DNA of 43,383 bases, taken from positions 1 through 43,383 of the forward strand of contig JANTQF010000303.1 of assembly GCA_032988165.1 (NCBI GenBank). Direction: 5' to 3'. Under the pieces are notes generated by a model. It was not told the origin of the DNA. It was given only the letters and a program-made list of their open reading frames with translations, and ran no database searches. Source of the DNA: Emmonsiellopsis sp. PD_33. Lineage: Eukaryota; Ascomycota; Eurotiomycetes; Onygenales; Ajellomycetaceae. The position numbers and the translations under genes are program-made. Shown in pieces: positions 18,701 through 33,043 of this stretch (position 1 is the first letter of the stretch; each line of letters starts with the position of its first letter).

Positions 18701-21589
18701 GAGAATTGACTGCGCTCTCCTCCGCTGTATCCAGGGAGAAATAGGACTTGGCCCGAACTTTCGGTCTTTGAATCGTCCCGTAGGAACTGGACAGCTATGT
18801 CTGACACGGGATGGGAGGATGGTATAGCCTGGTCTTGATCTGACCGCGGCATGTGCTTTCCCCAATTTCGTGCAGCATAAGATAGAAAAGGATAAGACTG
18901 TAGTCGGCTTCGTAAGGTCTCGTCTGTTGGGCAATATCCTTGGCCAAAAGTATCAAATGAAAGGTAAGTGAGACAAAAACTGGCGATGTCGATTGGTAGA
19001 TCAAGGAAGTTCTTGGGGCCGCTGGATAGGAAGTATTCCTGGGTGGTGTTGTGTACAAGGTGAATAGCCTTGCTTTCGTTGTCAACTGAAACTAAGCCGG
19101 CACACCATGCTACCAGATCGTCTAGCTGACAAAGATCCCCCGGATCAAGATTCCGTGAAGAGAGCTTTATAGCTAGAGCATGCTGTAGCTCAAGAGTAGT
19201 CAACGGTCTCTTGGCGTGCACGATCCAGAAGAGCACCTTTCTTGCAAGGAGAGCACGACCACTTCGTTGGCCCATGATCCTCTCTACGACAGCGTCATAG
19301 GCATTGGACAGTTCCCCTCCCATGCTCTCAAGAGCGTCGTCGACGTCATTCGGGGTGTGTTTATCGACAAGGGCTTCGATATAAAGATAGGCAAGAAGAA
19401 ACCTTGATCAATTGTCAGTGTCTCCAATATCCTATCTGCCAAATGAATAAACTTACATCCCCTTGACCTGAGCCGAGATACGGCGCTTGATTTTAGCTTG
19501 TAGGTCGGTATTATGCTGAACGACATCAGATAGTTTCTTTGCTATATTCTTGTCCAGATATTCTAGGATATCTGCTTCATTGGCAGATATTACTAGTTTC
19601 GGCCCATGAGGTTCTGGCCGGATTCTCGTGTTGGTTCGGAAGGTCACCAGGAGTTTTATATTGCCAGCCTCCTGCAGATAGCTGATTTCCCTCAACAAGT
19701 CGCCGCGATTCGGTGGATCGGGCCCGAACTCATCCAGGGCATCGATGACGATGAATGTTTGATCGTACCGCTTGGCAACGTCTCGGAGTTCCCGCTGGAT
19801 GTCCTTCAGTCGCAGCTTTTGCCCTCGGCAATGACTTTTGTATAAATCTCGAATCGACTCGAGCCGGTCTGGACGTGCTTCTAGCAGTTGCGCAAGTAGA
19901 CAAGCAAGGATATCTTCGACTCTCTCGCTATCCTGCCGTTTATGGTTGCAGTAATAAAAAGCTACACCCAAAGAACTATCCTGAGCTCGGAGCTTCTCCA
20001 AGTATTCAATAGCGATAGATGCGATGATGGTCTTTCCGGCACCAGGCATCCCATGGCAGTATAGCTGATCATACCCACCTCCACGCCACTTCAAGAACGC
20101 CCGGTCTTCCAGAAACCATTGACCAGTACCGCTCTCGCGCGTGCAAAGCATGACATCCAGCGTTGATCTCTGATTAATCGGGCTCAGCCAGCCGAAAATT
20201 GTCCCGGTCATCTGGTCTAAGTGGCCTTTTAGCAAAAGGGTTTTGATATGCAGCCTAGAGGCGCCTAGGGAGAGGGGGGTAATATACCCTGGTGAATAGA
20301 TTCGAGAGTTTCAATAGCTCGACTGATCTGGCTGACCTCACGTCCTATTTTGTCTACGCCCCTGATGACTCCCTATGTTTTATAATGATATGGTCAGCCA
20401 CTGAGATACAGAAATACTAAGTGAAAACAATTAACTCACGCTCATCGTATCGGCCGCCACGGGCACGCGGTCTAATTCTAGCTTGGGCACAACCCCAAGA
20501 AGCTCCTTGGCATACCCGGCGGCAACTGCAGCGGCATATGGTTGCCACGATTTGTTCTTATGCGTGTCGGCATAGTCACAAATTCCCCGGATGACAAGGC
20601 ATGGAAAACGGTTCATAAGACCGGCCGCTTCCATCTCAAAACAGATGATGTTTCGTTCGCGCCGAAGCCGCTCCCGAGTAATAGCATGCCTCATCACCAG
20701 GTTTGCAGATCCTATCAGGCCATAATGAACAACAGGATCTCTTGTGGTTCGAGGTATTCGTTTTAGTAATTTCTCGCGGTTGCAAGATTCACAGGTCTCG
20801 CCAGCTTTTCCATGCTCGTAATCCTCGCGGAATAGTTGATCCTGTTCGGAACCCTGGTAGCAGAACTCCTGCATCGTAGGATTGGATTTCAGCATCTCAC
20901 GGACACGTTCTGCAATTTGGCTATCTGTTGTCGTATTTGTTGGATGAAGACTCGAAGCAGCGGTCAACAGTATCTCCGGCGGCTGGTTCAGCGAGCCTGT
21001 CTGGTGGAATTTGCCATGCTTCATCATTTTACCGAAGTCATACTGAATGACGCCGTCTGATATCACAGCTCTATGTGAGCCTAGGTTGAGCTATGTAGCA
21101 AGAGGGATCTTCCTTCTACTTACTTTGGTCCCCTGTAGGACAGCTAACCACAACATCGCCTAGTCGAATGTCTTTCGTGGGATCCTTGTTGGGCTTTCCA
21201 GGTGCTCCTCCCCCAACCCCCACCATCAAGCCAAACCGTATGTTAGGAAAACTGCGAGTGAGGTTGGTGGCAACCGTAGCAGCCGGTCCGGTGCCGGGTC
21301 CCCCCATGGGAAGGCAAGCAACCACAACATTGTGATTTCCAACTCGTCCCAGGGTATAATTGTTGGAATCCCCCGGATCCTGAGGAGAGCTTGGATAGAT
21401 TTCATCAAGCATGGCCACAGAGGCCCTCTTCTCAACGCCTATGGCACATATCCAAGCCACCGTAAAGCTGCTGCGGGCGATCGTGGGAGAAACTTGGTCA
21501 TCGTTGAGGCTTTTCATATGGCGCTGGAAGGATAACCCCCCACTGACTGGAGATGGAGGGCGATGCCGGCTAGACGATGGCAGCTCCAT
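15748..21589 (-). CDS. NLR-like protein: nucleoside phosphorylase (PNP_UDP) - NACHT - ankyrin repeats
   Basis: Minus-strand exons 21589-21124, 21068-20440, 20372-20288, 20225-19457 and 19402-15748 give 1867 residues with matching phases. Residues about 40-345 form a phosphorylase-like domain (AWICAIGVEKR, VGVGGGAPG, VIQYDFGKMM, HYGLIGSANLVM) with the sugar-binding FEMEAAG at 299-305 and the putative catalytic GICDYAD at 317-323. A short helical linker (REVSQISRAIETLE) leads to GTGQWFLE and a NACHT domain with P-loop GMPGAGKT at 452-459 and Walker B FIVIDALDEF at 551-560. After a helical region, about 22 ankyrin repeats start near 911 and are interrupted once by an acidic insert (about 1050-1165). 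The tail is Arg/Lys-rich. Fungal proteins of this layout are STAND/NLR-type receptors, and related PNP domains have been reported to cleave ATP in antiviral defence. Uncertain junctions: the first acceptor (tandem AGAG; CCTAG further upstream also stays open) and the AAG acceptor at 20226. Ligand unknown. Confidence 0.92.
16000..18680 (-). repeat. Ankyrin repeat array (about 22 units)
   Basis: Units of about 33 residues with TPL-x-x-AA and LLL-x-x-GADPN signatures run through the last exon. They differ from each other throughout, so there is no sign of recent repeat homogenisation. One unit (VAVLEAAITG to LLLDRGFEL) carries a long internal insertion. An acidic, Gly/Asp-rich insert of about 115 residues (roughly 17885-18230) separates unit 4 from unit 5. 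Confidence 0.85.
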
Positions 21590-22384
21590 CTCGATGTGAA
21601 TGATGGTCGATAATGCAAAGAATTGTTGTTAGTAGGTAGGTAGCAATGATGCCTTCACACTCTGTGAGGAGCGGTGACATTAGGAGTTGAAGACTGTTTT
21701 TAAACCCCCGAAACAGGAGGAAACAACAAGAACAGGTATATCCCATCAGGCATGCATCACTTTATTAAGGGTGGCATTTGACGTGGCATGTATTCAACGT
21801 GGTCCATATCAAAACGAGCTTCTTCCCCTCCTACCCTGCCGTCGTTGGCGACGGATGCCCGCCTTCCCTCCCCCTCCTCCTCGCCCTGCAGGATTGGAGA
21901 GATGATTCATCGAGTAATAAACGCCTTCAGGAATCACGAATTGCCCAACAGAAGCAGGAAAAAGAAAAGAAACGAACACAATCCATGGGAATTGTGGTGG
22001 AAAGGTGATGGATGAGATGATGCGTTGGAAGGAAAAGGCAGCTGCTGCCGCTTTAGCCTCAGGGCCTCAAGTTATTTAGTTAAAGCAGCAACGAGGCAAC
22101 GAGGACCTGAACGGGCAAAGCCCATCCCTGCCTGCATTGCATGTATCCGTAAAGCGACCTCGGGATAGCATTTACTCTGCCAAGTCGAATCGAAATTACA
22201 TTCCACGCCTTCAAATCGAAAAGAATAAGCAAAGAAAAAGAAAAAAGAAGAAGCGAAAACATGGTCCTCAATCACTCCATTCATTAATCCCACCACCCCA
22301 TCCCACCTTCGCCTCTAATAGAAAGCACCCACATAATTAACAAAAATCTAATTCTAATTCCGGATTCCGGACTTCGGACCATCT
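21590..22384. other. Intergenic: promoter of the NLR-like gene and 3' end of the mutase gene
   Basis: Both neighbours are on the minus strand. No coding frame is credible. A purine-rich tract (AAGAAAAAGAAAAAAGAAG type) lies near 22225-22260. No regulatory motif was recognised with confidence. Confidence 0.5.
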
Positions 22385-26833
<4,449 letters not shown>

Positions 26834-28420
26834 ATGAGCGCTGAAGGGGAGAAAAAGGTCAGGACTTCCGGCGAGCACTCGTCAGACTCGTCCTCGTCCT
26901 CCGATCCCGTCCTGCCCACCACCAATCCTGCTGCCAATATCGAGCCTCCCAAGCCCGCCCTCCATCCCGCATTCTATGTGATGTGAGCCTGAACACCCCC
27001 CCTTTTTTGTTTCCCATCCGCAGATGGCCTCTGTTCGATGATCGAGGAGACTGTGAGAGACTGACTGGACATTACTCGGCAATTACAGTTCGTGGATTAC
27101 ATTGAGTGGCAGTGTGATTCTTTTCAATAAGAAGCTCCTCGACAGCAGAAAGAACATTTTCCGTAAGTACTTCCCATGCCATGCCGCTGAATTTTATATC
27201 TCTATTATGATTACTGACTTGTGCAATTGAATAGCATTCCGTACGTATTCCAATCTTGTCCGAAACTGGAACCCCCGAGAAACCAATTCAATGCAATATT
27301 CTAACCTCTTGCAGCCATCATTCTCACGACATGGCACTTGGCTTTCGCTTCTTTGATGACCCAGATCCTGGCCCGGACGACCACCCTGCTCGATGGCCGC
27401 AAGAAGGTCAAGATGACCGGACGAGTCTACCTGCGTGCAATTGTCCCAATCGGCTTCTTTTTCAGCTTGAGCTTGATTTGCGGTAACAAAACCTATCTGT
27501 ATCTTTCCGTGTCCTTTATCCAGATGCTCAAGGTAATGTCTATCTCCAACCACGTCTGCATCCAGGGCTAATAATTCCTTGTGTAGGCGACTATGCCCGT
27601 TGCTGTTCTCTTGACCACATGGACCATGGGAGTGGCCCCGCCCAACTTGAAGACCCTGTTCAACGTCTCCTTCATCGTGATCGGTGTCATCATTGCTAGT
27701 TTCGGAGAGATCCAATTCGTCATGGTCGGATTCCTGTATCAGATTGGAGGCATTGTTTTCGAGGCCATCCGTCTCGTCATGGTCCAGCGTCTGCTCAGCT
27801 CCTCTGAATTCAAGATGGATCCCCTGGTCTCCCTCTACTACTTTGCCCCCGTCTGCGCCATCATGAACGGAATTGTCTCCCTATTCTTGGAACTCCCCGA
27901 CCTGACCATGGCCAATATCTACAATGCCGGTATCATCACTCTTCTTTTGAACGCTCTCGTTGCATTCGGCCTCAACGTCTCGGTTGTGTTCCTGGTAAGT
28001 TGAACCATGGTTCCCACAGGGCCATCTCCAATTCTAACAACTACTTAGATCGGAAAAACCTCCTCCCTCGTCCTCACACTCTGCGGTGTCTTAAAGGACA
28101 TCCTCCTCGTCTGCATCTCCGCTGCATACTGGCATGATCCCGTCACTGCTCTCCAGATGTTCGGTTACTCCATCGCCCTCGGTGGTCTTGTCCACTACAA
28201 GCTCGGAGCCGAGAAGATCAAGGAATACGCCGGCCAGGCTAACCGCTCTTGGGCCGAGTATGGCTCCACCAACCCCATCCAGCGCAGAATCATCATCATC
28301 GCTGCCTCCGTCTGCTTCCTTGTCCTGCTCCTTGTGGTCATGGGCTCGCCCCAGAATATGGTTGATGGAATCATTTCCGGTGCCTCGAGCACGGTAGATG
28401 GCCAGCCCAACAGCTCTTAG
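26834..28420 (+). CDS. glfB: Nucleotide-sugar/triose-phosphate transporter family protein, probable UDP-galactofuranose transporter
   Basis: Exons 26834-26982, 27089-27162, 27235-27240, 27315-27532, 27587-27994 and 28049-28420 give 408 residues. It is a DMT-superfamily (TPT) membrane protein with about ten helices: ALHPAFYV, GSVILFNKKLLD, PIILTTWHLAFASLMTQ, SLSLICGNKTYLYLSVSFIQ, VVFLIGKTSSLVLTLCGVLK and ALGGLVHYKLGAEKI. A Ser-rich cytosolic N-terminus precedes the first helix. In Aspergillus, as I recall the literature, the Golgi UDP-Galf transporter (glfB/ugtA) is the direct neighbour of the mutase gene, so position plus family make this the probable UDP-Galf carrier. Family assignment is firm; the substrate rests on synteny. 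The 6-nt third exon is unusual but has a perfect TACTGAC branch site before it and a GTACGT donor after it; skipping it also keeps frame. Confidence 0.82.
27235..27240 (+). other. Predicted 6-nt micro-exon of the transporter gene
   Basis: CATTCC lies between a TAG acceptor, with a TTACTGACTT branch sequence 19 bases upstream, and a GTACGT donor. Including it adds two residues and yields IFPFPIILTTW, restoring an F-x-F-P motif before the second helix. Skipping it would leave one intron of about 152 bases and a protein two residues shorter. Confidence 0.6.
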
Positions 28421-30808
28421 ATACGACTACTTTCATGGCTGGTCCGTGGCATGTGTGACATATTCGATCGTATATGATTCCCAGCTCTATTTTGTCTACG
28501 ATTACTGAACCAGACACCGACCACATTGCCTTGCACGAAATATACCAAGTGAAAGACTAGACCAGAACTATCTTCTGGGCAAAAAGGCAACCGCAGATAT
28601 CGGTCTTTTGCCATTCCAGTCCTAGACCTTGTTCTTTTTTTTACGCAGACTCGCAACTGTTTCATTACACGATGCCTGCCCGTTGTACGATTTGGCGGCA
28701 GATGAGAAAAACGGGAGAGAAGGGGAGGGTATAATATCATGAATAGACTTCATTTTCTGTGTTTTGTTATTGTTATTTTTTTTTTCCTTCTGTCTCTTCC
28801 CCTGCCTAAATTTGTCGGTCTCCTATCAATGCCAATGCTTATTCCCGCCACTTTACTTACCTAGAAAACGTGCGTGGGAAAAATGCGGCCAATTCATCTG
28901 AATGCAAATTCGTCCAGACAATTCGGGGACAGGGGATTAGGAGAAGGCAAAGAGGGGATGGGGTATAAACTAGGGCTTTTGCGGAAATACGGCGTTTTTT
29001 AATCAACTTTCTTTTCCTTTCCCTTTCCTTTCACTTCATCTTCTTTTCTCTGCCGACTCCCCATTGTTTTGCTTCCTGGGGTACTTGCTTGCTTGCTTGG
29101 TTGTTTTTTTTCCCTTCTATTCGGCCCCCAGGTTTTTTTTTTGTGTCTCTTTTAAAACCCCCCTTTTTTCTTTTCTTCTTTTTCTTTCTTTTTTCTTAAA
29201 CTTACTCTTTTGCCACCCTTCTAGAAGACAGGGGAGAAATTTCAAAAAATCATTCTTGAATGGTTTTTTTTTCTTGTTTGCATTCCCAAGCCATGGCATG
29301 CATGACTCTTATGTGTTCTACAAACTATTTAATTCTGATTCTTGTAAAAAAAAGACCTTTCTTCTTCATTCTTCTGATTCTCTGCCTTTCATCTCTCTAT
29401 ATTCTTGTTATTTTCCTCTTTCTTCCTCTGTGGGACTTGACCATTGTGAAAACATCCAAGCTTTTTTAACAAAAAAGAAAGTTTTTTCTCGCCTTCCTGC
29501 TACCCCCTTCCTTCCCCGGAATACCATTTCATTGAAGGGAGCAAGTAGACTAAAAACAAGAAAGAGATGTGTATAGAGACTTGTTGGAGATTTATCACTA
29601 CAAAGTACATACATGTATGGACATACTGATAAGTCTGACCATCATCTACCTATAACCATCATGCTTATCATCAGCATCTACTTACCATCTATATAGCTAC
29701 TCTGTATACACATACTCTGCCTATATATATAATTCCATCAATCCACCCACCATCCCATCTCACCAACATCCTCCAGCAAAAAAAAGCAGGAGGCTGGACA
29801 CCCGGACAGACAGGGCTGGGACAGACTGGGACAGCCCTACACACTAAACCCTAACGGGCGGGGGCCCAACCAACTTCCATCTATCTGCCCAATAAGATCC
29901 CATGATTCCGCCTCCACTGGAGTCGGCCGGGATGTCTTGCAGCCGGCCAATCACATGTCGCGCTGCGGGTGGCTGTATTTGAGATGTATGGGTGGAAACG
30001 GAGATGTTGCCAAGGGATACGATATCTTACCGCGATACGGTGGGAAGTAGTGTGTGGGAGGTTTGGAAAGGTGTATCAAGAGTGGACGCGGGTATCCAGA
30101 CAGCCTTGTAGTAAAATACAGCCAGCGACTGTATTGCCTTGTACGCCGGCTTCCCACAGCCCCGCGGGAAGTCGGGTGGTGATTGGCTAGTTGGGAGTGT
30201 GGGGCAGGAAGTGCGTGCAGTACGCTAGGGCGTTTCTGGGCTAGTGTCGATGGCACAGATTTGGCCGAAGAGTCCGGGTAGATTGGTACTTTGGCGGTAC
30301 TTGTATTCCGCGGGGGCTTGTGTGAAGGGTGAGGTACCAACTATGTACTGCTGGTGCTGGATAGCCGGAAGCGGTTAGGGCCGTCAAGCAATCACTGGAC
30401 CTCGTCGCATCTGCTTGACTTCTCTCTCTTCTCTTCTTCTTCTTCTTTCCTCACCTCACCTCACCTCACCTCTTGTCTCTCCCATCCTCACTGCTCAGCC
30501 AGTGTCATTGTCTCCCTGTCTATCTTTCATTACCCTATCCTATCTATCCATCCACCCATCCTCATCTCCATCCTCCTCTCTGTCCTTCTCTGCTGCCGGC
30601 CGATAGCTCCGGCTGAGCTCTGCTTCCCGCCAACCACCTCGCCGTCGCCATCCCCACCGCCCGTCTTGTCTCTCAATTGCTCCCCATGGTCCCCCGATCC
30701 CATAGGTTGCTATAGCTCACTCTGCTCCAGCTGATTCCATTGTGATCCTTCTTAACCTTCCAGATCCCCCCTCACACCCTCGCATCTATACTATATCCAT
30801 CTACCACC
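28421..30808. other. Gene-free 2.4 kb region, strongly pyrimidine-biased
   Basis: From about 28980 to 29560 the plus strand is extremely T/C-rich with long T runs; open frames there are composition artefacts. The sequence from 29880 to 30360 is more G/C-balanced. A C/T-rich core-promoter-like tract with four TCACC units (30451-30470) precedes the next gene by about 340 bases. Nothing else was recognised. Confidence 0.5.
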
Positions 30809-31948
30809 ATGGGTCCATCACTCTTCGACAACCTGTCAGACGGTCCCGCCATTGTCCTTTCCCCGCAGCAGGTCCATTCCTTCCCCCATTTCTCCCAGCA
30901 CGACCCTTCCTCTTTTCCAATGAACCGTTTCCGCTCAGAATCTCCCAAGTTCTCCATATCTCGCTCTGGCTCCTGCAGGCCGCCTTCAGCCTCAACCCCT
31001 CTTGCTATGAACCCGTCACGCAAGCGGTCTCGCGAGGACTACTCTCTCGATGAGTCCACTCTCGAACATATATCTGCCACAGCCACTCCACCAGTCCCAG
31101 CGCCAGCTCCTGAAGAGCAGCCAATTTATGGCGAAGGCATGGTCCTTCTCAACCCTCGATCCGGCATGGTGATATCCGCAGAGAGCCAAACGGGCACCTG
31201 GTACGAAGAAAAAGCTGCATCTACCGCCGCCGCTGCTCCTCCCATAGCCGTGCCGACCGGTTCGTCTGCGCAGCCTGACCTCCCCAGCCGCAAGTCCCAG
31301 CGCCTGGATGCAACCGCGTCGGGTTGGGATGATATCACCTTTGCAGCTATCCAGTCTAAACTTCAATCCTCGGCCCAGGAAGACAGCTATCGACCACACA
31401 AACAAGGCTCTTCGTCCGTGGCTTCATCCTCCTCTTTTACTCCACAAGAACCCCACGTGGACGACCTTACACATCTCCTTGGCATAAGCTGGCAACGGAT
31501 CTCCCGCAACGACGAAGATATGGCTGGTGCAATTCGCGGATGGGAACGATACATCGAAAATCACTTCTCAAGATACATCCAGGAAGCAGAAATCCTAGTC
31601 AAGCATCGGGGCTTAAACGCATATCTGGTCGTCGGCCGGCCACCTACCTCATCAACCCCGCCTTCCTCTAACTTCCAGGTGAACGGAAACCACAACGCCA
31701 CTATCGATTCCTCCCCCGCCTTCTACCTTTTCAGCGAGGACCTTGCCGAAGCTCGCCTCGTTGGCCACGACTGGGAAACCACCATCCGCAGCCTCCAGTC
31801 ATCACCCATCTCCTACTCCGAAGTGTTGAGGGCAGCTGAAAGATCGCCAGAGCGAGTAGTGGAGGACAAGGGGTTCCTGATCGGAGCCGTTCGTGGAGAG
31901 AGCAATGGGGCCGCAATGGGTGATGGGATGGGAATGGACATCGATTAG
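30809..31948 (+). CDS. Conserved-looking protein of unknown function
   Basis: A single-exon frame of 379 residues with a good start context (ACCATGG). I do not assign a function. The N-terminal 75 residues are Ser/Pro-rich and include a basic KRSRE stretch that could act in nuclear import. A compact motif PIYGEGMVLLNPRSGMVISA with ESQTGTWYEE follows. The C-terminal half (about 210-345) looks like a folded alpha-helical domain: HLLGISWQRI, AIRGWERYIENHF, ALNAYLVV-like NAYLVVGRPP and FYLFSEDLAEARLVGHDWE. The end is acidic and Met/Gly-rich. I believe similar proteins occur in other Eurotiomycetes, but this is from memory. No membrane segment or signal peptide is seen. Confidence 0.8.
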   Translation: MGPSLFDNLSDGPAIVLSPQQVHSFPHFSQHDPSSFPMNRFRSESPKFSISRSGSCRPPSASTPLAMNPSRKRSREDYSLDESTLEHISATATPPVPAPAPEEQPIYGEGMVLLNPRSGMVISAESQTGTWYEEKAASTAAAAPPIAVPTGSSAQPDLPSRKSQRLDATASGWDDITFAAIQSKLQSSAQEDSYRPHKQGSSSVASSSSFTPQEPHVDDLTHLLGISWQRISRNDEDMAGAIRGWERYIENHFSRYIQEAEILVKHRGLNAYLVVGRPPTSSTPPSSNFQVNGNHNATIDSSPAFYLFSEDLAEARLVGHDWETTIRSLQSSPISYSEVLRAAERSPERVVEDKGFLIGAVRGESNGAAMGDGMGMDID

Positions 31949-33043
31949 TACACCGACTTCCTGCATCTGATCATGAAACCACAACGACAAACAAACAGAC
32001 GACCATATATTCACCTACGATCGATCGAAACGATTCAATTCGGCATAAAACTGCCAAGTCCCGGGAAATCATCCATCCATCGCGTCTTGCCTTTCTTGCT
32101 TGTGTTCTTTTTATCATCATTAATGGTTTGTTCATTTCTTTCTTGTGCTTTTATTTTTTTCTTTGCTTCACTTCTTCTTACTTTGCAATGCTATCACTAT
32201 GGTTTATCACCAGGTATTTCAAATGAGCTGGGCTCGGCCGTGTTAGTTTTGGTGGGTCGGTGGGATATCATTTTCCTTTTGATTTTTCCTTGCCCTGAAA
32301 TATTGTTACTCTTCATGCCCTTGTTGTTTTTCAAACGTCCTTTTTTTACTTGCCCCTCTCCGCCGTTTTTTTAACGTTTTTTTATCGGTATATTTATTTT
32401 TATCCTTTGAGAAGAAAAAGCGAAAAAAAAAGCATAAGATAACAATAACAAGATAAGAAATAACAATGAAAGAAATGAAATGAAATAACAAAGAAAATAT
32501 ATATACCCAGCCACATGCTTATTGTAAATGAGTTGATTGATCAATTCCAAGGTTGTAGTTGGATTATCCTATCTAAAATAAATGAGTTAGATAGATATAA
32601 TCTTAGAAAAGACGAAAAGAAAAGCGTGGGAGATAAAAAAAAATAGAAAAGAGAGTAAAAGAGTTAAAAGAGTTAAAAGAGCAAGTCCCCCCCCTTTCAT
32701 AACCTAGCTATTGGACATAACCACATACTGCCATGCCTCCTTTGATGCAAGTTACTGACCAACGCCATCATCATCTGTCTACCTGCCCCTGCCCCTGCCT
32801 AACTACCCCTGTCACCCTAGAAGATAATAAAGCTACAACCAACACAAGTAATCAGCTACTCATACAAAACCGGCCCCCAAAAACAATGCAATCCAAAGAA
32901 ATAGCATGCAAAGCCGTCCTAGCCTCAACCTCCCGTCCAAAACAGCCTCCATACGAAAATCCTGCCCCTCCACCCGGCACCCTATTACCAACCGCTCCCC
33001 ATCCTGTAACATACCTACCCAACCCGCAAACCCCGCCTCACCA
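31949..33043. other. Convergent intergenic region, T-rich then A-rich
   Basis: The 3' flank of the 379-residue gene is T-rich to about 32400; the following 300 bases are A-rich, as expected for the 3' flank of the minus-strand gene beginning at 33044. Short frames here are not credible genes. Confidence 0.55.

Noticed and set aside
20266..20288. 23-nt intron (GTATAT...CCCTAG) in the NLR-like gene
   Set aside because: Too short to splice. The 62-nt intron ending at 20226 also keeps frame and gives the linker length expected before the NACHT domain.
29064..29576. Plus-strand frame rich in Phe/Leu/Ser (170 residues)
   Set aside because: It is produced by long T/C runs; the hydrophobic look is compositional and there is no recognisable motif.
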